From Sungkyunkwania multivorans (GTDB lineage Bacteria; Bacteroidota; Bacteroidia; Flavobacteriales; Flavobacteriaceae): a stretch of 64,000 bases of DNA. The stretch spans positions 868,001 through 932,000 of the forward strand of contig NZ_JBHTJH010000004.1 of assembly GCF_042675645.1 (NCBI RefSeq). Reading direction: 5' to 3'. Shown here in pieces: positions 32,851 to 42,332 of the stretch; position 1 is the first letter of the stretch; every line of letters starts with the position of its first letter. The notes under the pieces are model-generated. The model saw nothing but the letters and a program-made list of their open reading frames with translations, searched no databases and had not been told where the DNA came from. Both the position numbers and the translations under genes were made by a program.

Positions 32851-34752
32851 ATGAGCAAAATTATCGGAATTGACTTAGGAACCACCAACTCGTGCGTTTC
32901 TGTGATGGAAGGGAATGAGCCAGTGGTGATTCCCAATGCCGAAGGTAAAAGAACTACGCCATCGGTCATCGCATTTGTAGAGGGTGGCGAGATCAAAGTG
33001 GGCGACCCTGCAAAGCGTCAGGCCGTAACAAACCCTACCAAGACCATTTATTCTATCAAACGCTTTATGGGTAATAAATACTCCGAGTCTGAAAAAGAGG
33101 CAAAGCGTGTACCTTATAAAGTGGTAAAAGGAGACAACAACACACCACGTGTGGATGTTGATGGTCGTTTATATACGCCACAAGAGCTTTCTGCAATGGT
33201 GCTTCAGAAAATGAAGAAGACTGCTGAAGACTATCTAGGGCAAGACATCTCCGAAGCGGTGATCACAGTGCCAGCATATTTTAATGATGCCCAAAGACAA
33301 GCCACCAAAGAAGCAGGCGAGATCGCAGGCCTTAAGGTGAGAAGGATCATCAATGAGCCTACGGCAGCAGCTTTGGCCTATGGTTTGGACAAGAAGGGAC
33401 AAGACCAGAAGATCGTTGTTTTTGACTTTGGTGGAGGAACGCATGACGTTTCCATATTAGAATTGGGCGACGGTGTATTTGAAGTGCTCTCTACTGATGG
33501 TGATACGCATTTGGGAGGTGACGACGTTGACGAAAAGATCATCAATTGGTTGGCAGAAGAATTCAAGTCAGAAGAGTCTATGGACCTTAGAGATGACGCC
33601 ATGGCCCTTCAACGCTTAAAGGAGGCTGCCGAAAAGGCAAAAATTGAATTGTCTTCCTCTGCGCAAACCGAAATCAACTTACCATATATCACAGCAACTG
33701 CTTCTGGACCAAAGCACTTGGTGCGCACGCTATCAAGAGCAAAATTCGAGCAGTTGATCGATGACTTGGTGCAACGTACCATAGAGCCATGTAGAACGGC
33801 ATTAAAAGGTGCGGGACTTTCAACAGGTGATATCGATGAGATTATTTTGGTAGGTGGTTCTACAAGAATCCCAGCAGTGCAGGAGGCTGTAGAGAAGTTC
33901 TTTGGCAAGAAACCTTCCAAAGGAGTGAATCCTGATGAAGTTGTGGCCATTGGTGCTGCAATTCAAGGAGGTGTTCTCACAGGAGATGTAAAGGATGTGT
34001 TGCTTTTAGATGTGACACCACTTTCATTAGGTATCGAGACCATGGGAGGCGTGATGACCAAATTGATCGAGTCAAACACGACGATCCCAACTAAAAAGTC
34101 ACAAGTATTCTCTACGGCAGCTGATAATCAACCATCAGTTGAAATTCATGTACTACAGGGAGAACGCCCAATGGCTACAGATAATAAGACGATAGGCCGT
34201 TTCCACTTAGATGGAATTCCACCTGCGCCACGAGGAGTTCCTCAGATCGAAGTAACGTTCGATATCGACGCGAATGGTATCATCAATGTATCGGCAAAAG
34301 ATAAAGGCACAAATAAAGAGCAAAACATCAGAATTGAAGCCTCTTCAGGATTGACAGAGGAAGAGATCGAAAAGATGAAGCGCGAAGCCGAAGCCAACGC
34401 TGATGCTGATAAGAAAGCGAAAGAGAAGGCCGATAAGGTAAATGAAGCAGATGCAATGATCTTCCAAACTGAAAAGCAGCTCAAAGAATTTGGTGATAAA
34501 CTTTCAGACGATAAGAAAAAGCCAATAGAAGATGCCTTGGAAGAATTGAAGAAAGCGTTCGAAACCAAAGATTTGGATACCATACAACCGGCGTTAGACA
34601 AGATCAATGAAGCATGGAAAGTGGCGTCTGAGGAAATGTATAAGGCGCAGGCCGAAGCTCAGCAACAGGGAGGCCAGGAAACTGAATCTACTGCTGATGA
34701 CACGAAGGAAGGTGATGATGTGCAAGATGTAGATTTTGAAGAAGTGAAGTAA
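32851..34752 (+). CDS. dnaK: Chaperone protein DnaK (Hsp70)
   Basis: Main Hsp70 chaperone; binds exposed hydrophobic peptides in an ATP-controlled cycle with DnaJ and GrpE. 633 residues. Seen: IIGIDLGTTNSCV at the start, the IINEPTAAALAYGLDK and VFDFGGGTHDVSILELG nucleotide-binding blocks, ILVGGSTRIPAVQEAV, the linker DVLLLDVTPLSLGIETMGG, and a C-terminal acidic tail ending DVDFEEVK. The in-frame ATG at 32803 adds 16 residues not found in the family and is rejected. It is monocistronic, with its own sigma-54-type promoter and terminator; grpE and dnaJ are not adjacent. Confidence 0.98.
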   Translation: MSKIIGIDLGTTNSCVSVMEGNEPVVIPNAEGKRTTPSVIAFVEGGEIKVGDPAKRQAVTNPTKTIYSIKRFMGNKYSESEKEAKRVPYKVVKGDNNTPRVDVDGRLYTPQELSAMVLQKMKKTAEDYLGQDISEAVITVPAYFNDAQRQATKEAGEIAGLKVRRIINEPTAAALAYGLDKKGQDQKIVVFDFGGGTHDVSILELGDGVFEVLSTDGDTHLGGDDVDEKIINWLAEEFKSEESMDLRDDAMALQRLKEAAEKAKIELSSSAQTEINLPYITATASGPKHLVRTLSRAKFEQLIDDLVQRTIEPCRTALKGAGLSTGDIDEIILVGGSTRIPAVQEAVEKFFGKKPSKGVNPDEVVAIGAAIQGGVLTGDVKDVLLLDVTPLSLGIETMGGVMTKLIESNTTIPTKKSQVFSTAADNQPSVEIHVLQGERPMATDNKTIGRFHLDGIPPAPRGVPQIEVTFDIDANGIINVSAKDKGTNKEQNIRIEASSGLTEEEIEKMKREAEANADADKKAKEKADKVNEADAMIFQTEKQLKEFGDKLSDDKKKPIEDALEELKKAFETKDLDTIQPALDKINEAWKVASEEMYKAQAEAQQQGGQETESTADDTKEGDDVQDVDFEEVK

Positions 34753-34773
34753 TTAAGGCTATACTTACTATAG

Positions 34774-34808
34774 AAAGACCGTTTGGAAGATCCCAAACGG
34801 TCTTTTTT
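34774..34808 (+). terminator. Rho-independent terminator after dnaK
   Basis: AAAGACCGTTTGG pairs with CCAAACGGTCTTT around AAGATC, followed by TTTTTAT. Confidence 0.92.
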
Positions 34809-35010
34809 ATTTCCTATGGGTACTTGATAGCGACCAGTCATCACCGACGGAGCGGATATCCTAAGACAAAGACCTATTTGCCGTATAGATTATTTGTAGT
34901 ATATTTAATACAAGTGTAACCATTTTTGGTGAAGAAAAAATTCACCTCAAATAGCTATTGCATAAAACAGATGTGATACATATGTTTGTTACGAGGCAAT
35001 TTTTCCCAAT

Positions 35011-35682
35011 ATGGCTGATTCGGTAATAAAGATTCATTTGGCAGATGACCATCAAGTTTTAATAGATGGTCTTCTCGCAGTTTTAAAGTTAGACCCAAGG
35101 TTTCAGGTCGTTGGTTTTTCGCTCGATGGGGTGGGCCTGCTAGATAGGATCAAGGAGAACGAAGCCGATATTCTTATCATGGATATCAATATGCCAGAGA
35201 CCGATGGGATCGAGGTATTGAGAACTTTCAGGAAGGAAGGGTTTCCATGCCGTGTCATTATACTGTCTAGTTATGAGGATGTAAAATTGATTCGTGAAGT
35301 GATCAAATTGGGAGCCGATGGTTTTCTAGCGAAAAATTGCGCGGGTGAAGAAATTTCGGATGCCATAGAGAATGTTTATGCTGGAAAGCAATACTTCAGC
35401 GAAAGCATTCGACAGCGAATACTGGGTTCTTTCTCGGGAACGCCGATCAATGAAGACAGAAAGTATGCAAGTATTGCCGAAGGCTTGGAAAGCATCACGG
35501 ATAGAGAATTAGAGATCTTAAAACTTATCGGACAAGAATACAGCGGACAAGAGATCAGCGATCAACTCGGCATCAGCAAAAATACCGTAGAGACCCACAG
35601 GAAGAATCTTATCAAGAAACTCAAAGTAAAAAATTCAATTGGATTAGTGAAGATGGCCCTAAAATACAATCTTATCAATTAA
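35011..35682 (+). CDS. LuxR/NarL-family response regulator
   Basis: 223 residues: receiver domain with acidic pair DDH at the N-terminus, phospho-acceptor Asp58 in MDINMPETDG, and Lys in FLAKN; then a C-terminal LuxR helix-turn-helix (ITDRELEILKLIGQEYSGQEISDQLGISKNTVETHRKNLIKKL, about residues 160-204). It is the output of the histidine kinase two genes downstream, with an unknown small gene between them. The signal and target genes are not known. Confidence 0.95.
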   Translation: MADSVIKIHLADDHQVLIDGLLAVLKLDPRFQVVGFSLDGVGLLDRIKENEADILIMDINMPETDGIEVLRTFRKEGFPCRVIILSSYEDVKLIREVIKLGADGFLAKNCAGEEISDAIENVYAGKQYFSESIRQRILGSFSGTPINEDRKYASIAEGLESITDRELEILKLIGQEYSGQEISDQLGISKNTVETHRKNLIKKLKVKNSIGLVKMALKYNLIN

Positions 35683-35706
35683 TTTTTTTATTAACCTAAA
35701 TTTAGA

Positions 35707-35976
35707 ATGCATATGAGTAGACTAGTAGATTACGACTTGAAACAAAATTCAAGTGGACAGTATTGGCTTACATTCGAAGTGACTTCTGGAACGGCAGTAG
35801 CTTATTCCAAAGATGGTGACGAAAATATCGTTACCTTGTCACAAGGAAAAGGAGAGATCCGATACAGCAAGCAATACTTTCCTAATGGACAAAACCAAGT
35901 TATTGTAGCTTTTCAACAAGTAGAGCAAAGTGGCCGAATGGGACCCAGGAAGCCAAAAGTGATCATTGATGGCTAA
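35707..35976 (+). CDS. Small protein between response regulator and kinase, unknown function
   Basis: 89 residues (or 87 from the second ATG at 35713), no signal peptide or helix predicted. The sequence is beta-rich: YWLTFEVTSGTAVAYSKDG, ENIVTLSQGKGEIRYSKQYFP and QNQVIVAFQQVEQSGRMG. No family recognised. It lies 24 bases after the response regulator and overlaps the kinase gene by 8 bases, so translation is coupled and it likely acts with the two-component system. Confidence 0.7.
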   Translation: MHMSRLVDYDLKQNSSGQYWLTFEVTSGTAVAYSKDGDENIVTLSQGKGEIRYSKQYFPNGQNQVIVAFQQVEQSGRMGPRKPKVIIDG

Positions 35977-37732
35977 GATCTTTACACTAGTAACCATATA
36001 CCTAATGCTGTTCGAGCTTGTAGCTTCGGACAGCATTTTTTCATCTTATTACCCTCTGGTTTTGCAAGACTCGATAGCACAGCGGAAAATTGTGCTTAAA
36101 AAGGAATCACCTACGGTGTTGTTGGAAGCAGCACTAAAACAATACGATCTCTACAAAAAAAATAGCGATAGCGATAGTCAAGTTAGAATTGCCGAGGAGA
36201 TCGGCGAGTATTTCCGCTTGAACAATGAGACCGCAAATGCATTGAAATATTTTAAGGAAGCCTATCAATTGAGAAGAAGAGCCAGGGATACCTTGGGCAT
36301 GGCTAGACTGCAGATGTTGATGGGCAACTGCTATACTGCAGACTATTATAACGATGAATCCCTCCCAGATACCGTCCAAGACCGTTTGCTCAATGTTTCT
36401 AAATATCATTTTAATAAGATCGTAAAGGATTTTAAGAACTTCAAAGGCATCGATTCCTTAAAAGGTAGGGCACATAGTATTTTATCCGGTCTTTACTCAT
36501 ATTCTAATGATTTCGATAAGGCAAAGGAACATTCCAAGAAGGCGATCGACATATGTACAAAGTCGGGAGATCGTTCAGGGCTGTTAGCGGCCAAGTCCAA
36601 TTTGGGCGTTATTTATATATCGGAAGGAAATTACAAAAAGGCCGAGGAGATCTACCTTCAAAACCTCAAAGCTTATAAGAGCATAGAGATGGACAGTACG
36701 GCTAGGACGAACAACATTTATACGACCACCTTGAACCTGTCCTATGTATATGAAAAACTGGGAGATTTCAAAAACGCCTATAAATATTCTGAAGAGAGTT
36801 TTGATTACTACTTTGATGCCAGAGAACTGGAACAGAAAAAACAATTGAATGAGATCGAGGCCCGTTTTAATGTAGAACGCACCGAAAAAGAAGCAGCACT
36901 GCAGATCGCCGAGCAAGCCAATAAGAAAGCTCAATTTCAGCGTTGGACCACGGTCTTGAGCATTGTGTTGATGGCGGTCATCGCGGCACTTTATTTCTTA
37001 TCTAGAAGTGCAATCTCAGAACGACAGAATTTCAAACTGAAACTTACCCAACAAGCCCTCGATCGACAACAGGAATTGGCTTCTTTGCAATCCGAAAATC
37101 AACTTAAGGTGATCAATGCCACGCTCGATGGACGAGAGAACGAACGAAAGGCCATCGCACAGACCCTGCATGACAGCGTGAGCTCCTTGTTATCCTCTGC
37201 CAATTTACATATGCAGGTAGTGAAACAAAAACTTTCCGATAACCCCGAAGAACTTCAAAAGGCGCAAGGGATCATCAGTGAAGCTTCGGGCAAGATCCGC
37301 GACCTTTCGCACCGTCTTATCTCCTCGGTATTGATGAAGTTTGGCCTAGAGTCTGCATTGACCGATATCTGCGAGAAATATTCCAACTCCAGACTTGAAT
37401 TCACTTTTGACAATAAGACCGCCATTCCGCGTTTCGAAGAAAGTTTTGAAGTAAAAGTGTACAATATGATCGAGGAGATGATGAACAACATCATTAAACA
37501 TAGTGAAGCCACCAAAGCCATGATCAACTTGACCATGCTTAACGATAAGTTATTCGTCACCGTGCATGATAATGGGAAAGGTTTCGACACTTCGATTTTA
37601 GAGAATAGAGGAGGGATCGGGCTTGGTCAAATTCAGGCACGGATCAAGCAATTAAAGGGCGAACTCAAGGTGTCCTCGGGCAATAATAGAGGGACGACCA
37701 TCAATTTTTGGGTGCCCATACAAGAAAAGTGA
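35969..37732 (+). CDS. TPR-containing membrane sensor histidine kinase (HisKA_3 type)
   Basis: 587 residues from the ATG at 35969. An N-terminal hydrophobic segment (signal/anchor) leads into tetratricopeptide repeats (about residues 40-280, e.g. ALKYFKEAYQLRRRARDTLGMARL), a coiled coil, one membrane helix WTTVLSIVLMAVIAALYFL (about 325-343), the HisKA_3 box ERKAIAQTLHDSVSSLLSSA with phospho-His at about 401, and an HATPase_c domain (NNIIKH, HDNGKGFD, GGIGLGQIQARIKQLKG). TPR-sensor kinases of this type are common in Bacteroidota and probably read protein or peptide cues at the envelope. Partner response regulator is at 35011-35682. Confidence 0.93.
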   Translation: MAKIFTLVTIYLMLFELVASDSIFSSYYPLVLQDSIAQRKIVLKKESPTVLLEAALKQYDLYKKNSDSDSQVRIAEEIGEYFRLNNETANALKYFKEAYQLRRRARDTLGMARLQMLMGNCYTADYYNDESLPDTVQDRLLNVSKYHFNKIVKDFKNFKGIDSLKGRAHSILSGLYSYSNDFDKAKEHSKKAIDICTKSGDRSGLLAAKSNLGVIYISEGNYKKAEEIYLQNLKAYKSIEMDSTARTNNIYTTTLNLSYVYEKLGDFKNAYKYSEESFDYYFDARELEQKKQLNEIEARFNVERTEKEAALQIAEQANKKAQFQRWTTVLSIVLMAVIAALYFLSRSAISERQNFKLKLTQQALDRQQELASLQSENQLKVINATLDGRENERKAIAQTLHDSVSSLLSSANLHMQVVKQKLSDNPEELQKAQGIISEASGKIRDLSHRLISSVLMKFGLESALTDICEKYSNSRLEFTFDNKTAIPRFEESFEVKVYNMIEEMMNNIIKHSEATKAMINLTMLNDKLFVTVHDNGKGFDTSILENRGGIGLGQIQARIKQLKGELKVSSGNNRGTTINFWVPIQEK

Positions 37733-38437
37733 TCACATACCCATCACTTCACCCATGTCTAGATTTAAAAACAGTATTTTGTGTTTTGTGGGCAAAAGGG
37801 TTCCGCTTCTTGTCTGTTTCCAACCTTCCCAAGTGGCTTCTAGACCTCCGACCGGAATGATCTTCACCCACATCTTATAACTCTTTGGCAATCCATTCTC
37901 GTTCAATATCCATAAATAGGAATCACCCGGAGTAGTTCCTCCTGAGGTATAGGTCACCAATAACCCTTTGGAACCGTCTTCCAAGGTGACAATGCCACGT
38001 TTCGTCCCAGTATCAAAAACCTTGTGCGGTGCTACGAGCCAGAACGAGTCATTGTTAAAATAGGCCAACGCCTTATCTGTCAATTCGGTTTTCATATTAC
38101 CAATGACCTTGGTCTCATCGGTGAAAGCCTCACTCTTTGAATGATCATTTAGATCGAGGCTAACAACATGATCGTCCCAATAGACTTCGACCTTGCCACT
38201 GTTCTTTACCCATTTGTAATGATGCATGTCCTTAAATGTCCATTCTATATAGTTGGTGGCTTTGTAGGCGTCATGCTTCACCGCCTCCAACATTTTCTCG
38301 GCCAACGCATCCGCTTCAGATCCAGACGTTGCTTTGGGAAGCGGTTCGTGATAGCTGAACAATACGATAGCCAATACTATCAGCATCAGCAGCACAAAGA
38401 GGAAGATACGTTTGATGATCTTGAAGAATGATTTCAT
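37733..38437 (-). CDS. Membrane-anchored protein of unknown function
   Basis: 234 residues. One N-terminal helix IFLFVLLMLIVLAIVLFSYHEPLP anchors it, with the rest likely outside the inner membrane. The remainder is beta-rich, with YIEWTFKDMHHYKWVKNSGKVEVYWDDHVVSLD and LDMGEVMGM at the end; Trp/Tyr-rich strands recall lipid- or sterol-binding START-like or LolA-like folds, but I do not recognise the family. It converges on the kinase gene. The DUF4846 gene starts 13 bases upstream on the same strand. Confidence 0.75.
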   Translation of the reverse strand: MKSFFKIIKRIFLFVLLMLIVLAIVLFSYHEPLPKATSGSEADALAEKMLEAVKHDAYKATNYIEWTFKDMHHYKWVKNSGKVEVYWDDHVVSLDLNDHSKSEAFTDETKVIGNMKTELTDKALAYFNNDSFWLVAPHKVFDTGTKRGIVTLEDGSKGLLVTYTSGGTTPGDSYLWILNENGLPKSYKMWVKIIPVGGLEATWEGWKQTRSGTLLPTKHKILFLNLDMGEVMGM

Positions 38438-38450
38438 TTGGATGTGGTGA

Positions 38451-39251
38451 TTAGTTTTTAAATCTCCTTAAGTCCGAAGGCTCAAAGGTCCATTCTGGTG
38501 TAAAGATAGTGCCTTCCTTTAACTCATACCAAGGACTTTTATCGCGATTATTGCGATTCACCAATATTTGGGTCTCCTGAGCCGGCATATAACTCTGAGC
38601 CAGCATGTATAATTTTGTCCCGTTTAATGGGTCGACTGCCATATCGACCACGATAACGGCATGGCCAAACGGCCTGCCTTTTTGGATGAATACATCACCG
38701 ATCTCCATATCCGATAGTTCAACGCCCTTCATTTCATTCAATAGAGAAGCAGTATTGGCATAGGCAAATATGTAATTCATATATTTTCTGAACTTTTTAT
38801 AACTACGGTTTTCCTTAGCATAGTCCAAATAATATCTTGGCTTGGCATCACTAACAAAATTGAAATGGATCTGATCATATTTCTTTAGTTCATATAGGTA
38901 TTCGCCACGTAAGCGCATTACCGCATCTGCACACTGCTGAAGATCCCTACTGCCAATCTCCATATCGATGACTCCGCAATAGACGTTGCGGTTGGATTTA
39001 ATGCTTCCGTCAAAATATTTCACCTCGCTACCGTGTGGTTTCAAGGGAAGTCTACGTAAGTAATGTGCAAACGAATCCTCCGCTTCCGTTGTCCTCAAGA
39101 AACCATCGGGAGTACTGAAACGTTCCTCTATTGTTTTCCCCTTTGGGTCAATGATATCCTTGGTGTATGTGTCTACGGTCGAATGTACAAGGGTAGGGGC
39201 TTGTTTTTTACAAGCGCAGAATAAAATTAGTAGAATAAAGAACTTTTTCAT
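38451..39251 (-). CDS. DUF4846 lipoprotein
   Basis: 266 residues: a signal peptide ending in a lipobox (ILFCACKK), then the DUF4846 domain. Landmarks: FAHYLRRLPLKPHGSEVKYFDG, CADAVMRLRGEYLY, FRKYMNYIFAYANTASL and DVFIQKGRPFGHAVIVVDMA, which includes a conserved His-Ala-Val. The family is found mostly in Bacteroidota; its function is unknown, though the C-terminal Gly-His-Ala-Val block resembles NlpC/P60-like peptidase strands. It is between the membrane-anchored unknown and the alkylation-repair protein, overlapping the latter by 4 bases. Confidence 0.85.
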   Translation of the reverse strand: MKKFFILLILFCACKKQAPTLVHSTVDTYTKDIIDPKGKTIEERFSTPDGFLRTTEAEDSFAHYLRRLPLKPHGSEVKYFDGSIKSNRNVYCGVIDMEIGSRDLQQCADAVMRLRGEYLYELKKYDQIHFNFVSDAKPRYYLDYAKENRSYKKFRKYMNYIFAYANTASLLNEMKGVELSDMEIGDVFIQKGRPFGHAVIVVDMAVDPLNGTKLYMLAQSYMPAQETQILVNRNNRDKSPWYELKEGTIFTPEWTFEPSDLRRFKN

Positions 39252-39928
39252 TTGATGATATTTCGAATGGCCTCTTTACGACTCAGAGGTTTTAAAGTAG
39301 TTGAATTTACAAAAGCCAAGACCGCTTCTGGATCCGTCTTGCCAAATTCTCGTAAGGCCCATCCGATCGCCTTTTTGATGAAGAACTCATCAGAATCCGC
39401 ATGTTTTTTGCATTGTTTGAAAAGTTCCTCTGAATCAGTTTTGGCTTTATAACCCAATTGAAACAAAATGGCCGATCGGTTAAGCCACATATCATGGGCA
39501 CTGGAGAAGGTGTCTATAACCGTTCTCTTTTCTTCTGGGAATTTCAGTAGATAACCACCTAATATCCACTTCGCGATATAGTCTACCGTATCCCACCAAG
39601 AATGAGTGGTGATCAGGTACTTGATCATTGCGATATCCCCAAGCATATATTTTTTGTTCTTGAACTTATAATAGAGTTCCATTCCGCACATATGCAATTC
39701 TCGATAATTTTGTGAATAAAGGTCATAAACGACACTGTCTAGTTGCTGTTGCACTTCGTCAACATGGCTTTTAAGCACTTCCTTAAGCAGTTCTCTACGT
39801 TTTGGCGTCTTGATGCCGTAAAATTCAAACTTGCCTTTTAGATAGGCTTTCATGGCTTTAGCGTCCGTCGCATTAGAGTGTTCCTGTAAACAATGCGCTA
39901 AATGGTACTCAAAGTTCATATCTAACAA
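39248..39928 (-). CDS. DNA alkylation repair protein (AlkD-like HEAT-repeat glycosylase)
   Basis: 226 residues of helical HEAT-like repeats of the AlkC/AlkD group, which remove alkylated bases such as 7-methylguanine. Landmarks: YGIKTPKRRELLKEVLKSH near residue 35, LYSQNYRELHMCGMELYYKF, the ITTHSWWDTVDYIAKWILGGYL region with catalytic-site Trp and Asp, and FFIKKAIGWALREFGKTDP with a conserved Arg. Its 4-base overlap with the DUF4846 lipoprotein suggests translational coupling, though no functional link is evident. Confidence 0.9.
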   Translation of the reverse strand: MLDMNFEYHLAHCLQEHSNATDAKAMKAYLKGKFEFYGIKTPKRRELLKEVLKSHVDEVQQQLDSVVYDLYSQNYRELHMCGMELYYKFKNKKYMLGDIAMIKYLITTHSWWDTVDYIAKWILGGYLLKFPEEKRTVIDTFSSAHDMWLNRSAILFQLGYKAKTDSEELFKQCKKHADSDEFFIKKAIGWALREFGKTDPEAVLAFVNSTTLKPLSRKEAIRNIIK

Positions 39929-39965
39929 TCATCATTCCTAAGTCTAATTCCTAATTGAGACGTTG

Positions 39966-41678
39966 TCAGTATCCAACGGCCGCCTCATCTCCCCGAGGAT
40001 CAGCACCGGCTTCCAATCTGCCATCGGGTAAAACCAGAATGGCATTGACCTTTCCAATGACCGGCGTTCTCTCTTCATTGATGGTATGTCCTTTCTCTTT
40101 TAGTTTCTTAACCACGCGTTCTGGAAATACCCCAGGTTCCATTCTGATCTCATCGGGCAGATGCTGATGGTGAAAACGTGGCCGGTTCACCGCCTCTTGC
40201 ATTCCCATGTCATATTCATGTACATTTAAAATAGTTTGCAACACCGAAGTGATAATAGTACTTCCACCGGGAGTGCCTACGACCATCCAAAGTTCGCCAT
40301 CCTTCTCCACTATGGTAGGAGTCATCGAACTCAGCATGCGCTTTTCTGGGGCAATGGCATTCGCTTCCGCGCCGACAAGCCCAAACATGTTTGGTACCCC
40401 TGGTTTTGCGCTGAAATCGTCCATTTCGTTGTTCAAGAAAAAACCTAGCTCATCACAATACAGTTTACTGCCATAAGCGCCGTTAAGCGTCGTGGTCACA
40501 GAAACAGCGTTGCCTAAGCTGTCAACAATAGAAAAGTGCGTGGTCTCCATACTTTCTACGATTTCAATCTTTCCATGCGAAATCGATTCGGAAGATGTCG
40601 CCTTTTCTAAGCTAAAGGAATCCATCCGATCCAATAGATATAAACTATCCAGTAGAGTTTCAGAAGGAATGTCGGCAAAATCAGGGTCGCCAAGAAAGTA
40701 ATTGCGATCGGCATAGGCGCGGCGCTCGGCCTCAGTGATAACATGGATACTTTCTACGCTGTTATGATTCATTTTTCGCAGATCATAAGGCTCGATCATC
40801 TTCATGATCTGTGCCAAGGTGATGCCTCCGCTACTAGGTGGAGCCATCGATATTACCTTGAGTTCGTCATATTGAAAGATAACTGGCTCCCGCCATACCG
40901 ATTGGTACTTTGCGAGATCTTCCAAAGTGATGATTCCACCGCATTCTTGTAAGAATCGAACCAAAGTTTCTGCGGTTTCTCCTTTGTAAAAACCATCCTG
41001 TCCATTTTCTTTGATTGCCTGCAATGTACGGGCCAGTGCATGATATTTGATCGTATCACCTCTTTTAAAATCATTGGCAAAGAGCGTTTGTTTGCCACTG
41101 ATCTCTATGATCTTCTCTTGATACTTTTTTATGCGTTCTTCTTGCTTCTCTGTCACGATAAGACCTTGTTTGGCAAGATCGATAGCTGGTTGTATAAGAG
41201 TTTCCATGGGAAGGCTACCAAACTTTTGATGTACTGCAAAGACCCCAGATACGCTACCAGGCACTCCTACCGCGGTGGCTCCTTCGGTACTTTTACCAGG
41301 TATAAAATTGCCCAAGGAATCCAAATACATATCGTGTGTGGCTGTGAGCGGGGCTTTTTCTCTGAAATCCAGTCCACCAACATTGCCATCCTTGTCCCTA
41401 TAGACCATAAAACCCCCACCGCTGATGTTTCCCGCATAGGGATAGGCGACAGCCAGCGCAAACTGTGTCGCGATCATTGCATCAAACGCATTACCACCTT
41501 GCTTCAGGATATCAGAACCTATCTTGGAGGCCTCAATTCTGGCGGAGACCACCATCGCATTATCCGTAATACGTCCTACTGGTTTTTTCTTGCAGGAGAC
41601 AAAACAGCTAAGGAGCGTCAATATGACCACAATTCTTATCCTTGATTGAAAGCTAAACTTGATGAAATGCGTATTCAT
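39966..41678 (-). CDS. ggt: Gamma-glutamyltransferase
   Basis: 570 residues. An N-terminal signal peptide/lipobox-type segment (ILTLLSCFVSCKK) suggests export with a lipid anchor. The protein self-cleaves before Thr: THFSIVDSLGNAVSVTTTLN carries the catalytic Thr, starting the small subunit. GGGFMVYRDKDG, PSSGGITLAQIMKMI and the closing PDGRLEAGADPRGDEAAVGY are typical. It cleaves gamma-glutamyl bonds of glutathione and related peptides at the envelope. The AcpH-like gene overlaps its start by 4 bases, so the two are co-transcribed. Confidence 0.95.
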   Translation of the reverse strand: MNTHFIKFSFQSRIRIVVILTLLSCFVSCKKKPVGRITDNAMVVSARIEASKIGSDILKQGGNAFDAMIATQFALAVAYPYAGNISGGGFMVYRDKDGNVGGLDFREKAPLTATHDMYLDSLGNFIPGKSTEGATAVGVPGSVSGVFAVHQKFGSLPMETLIQPAIDLAKQGLIVTEKQEERIKKYQEKIIEISGKQTLFANDFKRGDTIKYHALARTLQAIKENGQDGFYKGETAETLVRFLQECGGIITLEDLAKYQSVWREPVIFQYDELKVISMAPPSSGGITLAQIMKMIEPYDLRKMNHNSVESIHVITEAERRAYADRNYFLGDPDFADIPSETLLDSLYLLDRMDSFSLEKATSSESISHGKIEIVESMETTHFSIVDSLGNAVSVTTTLNGAYGSKLYCDELGFFLNNEMDDFSAKPGVPNMFGLVGAEANAIAPEKRMLSSMTPTIVEKDGELWMVVGTPGGSTIITSVLQTILNVHEYDMGMQEAVNRPRFHHQHLPDEIRMEPGVFPERVVKKLKEKGHTINEERTPVIGKVNAILVLPDGRLEAGADPRGDEAAVGY

Positions 41679-42259
41679 AAGCTTTTTAATTTATCTTTAG
41701 AATAGGTTATCAATTCACTAAAGAACGACCTGAACTCACTTTCGAATTCCACATAGAATTCCTCCAATTCGATCACTGCAAAGTTCATCCTTGAACGATT
41801 TTTGGTCCTGCGGTTCATCCCGTTCAACACGCGAGCGATACCTTCGACCTGAGCATAGCTCAATAGCCAATTGTCCGAGATCATATATGGCATAAACCGT
41901 TTGATATTGACAGGCAAAATATCAAATTTGTCTTCGAGCAGGTCATAAAAGTCATTCGTAAAATCTTCCAAAGGAATATCGCTATAATCAAGCCAATTCT
42001 TGGCTAAAAAATGATCGTAGAAGATATCCACGATGACTCCGCTATAATGGCTGTAGTTTTTATGCAAACGTTTTGTGCTTTGTCTTACGGTAGGGTGCGC
42101 ATCGGTAAAAGTGTCGATCGCTCGATGCAGCAAGATACCTCGTTGAATGTCTTTGGGATATTTTTGATACTTCTTTCCTCGAATGCTATCAGCGATAAAA
42201 TTTCCAAGAATAACGTCGCGGTCGTTTCCAGAAAGATAGATATGTGCGAGAAAATTCAT
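41675..42259 (-). CDS. ACP phosphodiesterase (AcpH)-like protein
   Basis: 194 residues of the AcpH/HD-type family, which removes phosphopantetheine from acyl carrier protein. Seen: MNFLAHIYLSGNDRDVILGNFIADSIRGKKY, GILLHRAIDTFTDAHPTVRQS with the metal-binding His and Asp, and GVIVDIFYDHFLAKNW. It is the first gene of the pair with gamma-glutamyltransferase (4-base overlap) and is divergent from glmM. Confidence 0.88.
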   Translation of the reverse strand: MNFLAHIYLSGNDRDVILGNFIADSIRGKKYQKYPKDIQRGILLHRAIDTFTDAHPTVRQSTKRLHKNYSHYSGVIVDIFYDHFLAKNWLDYSDIPLEDFTNDFYDLLEDKFDILPVNIKRFMPYMISDNWLLSYAQVEGIARVLNGMNRRTKNRSRMNFAVIELEEFYVEFESEFRSFFSELITYSKDKLKSL

Positions 42260-42332
42260 CAGCTAAATTTACGAATTCATAATAAAGAAATCCTATTTCG
42301 GAATTGTATATTTGCCAAAAATCACAGCGTTT

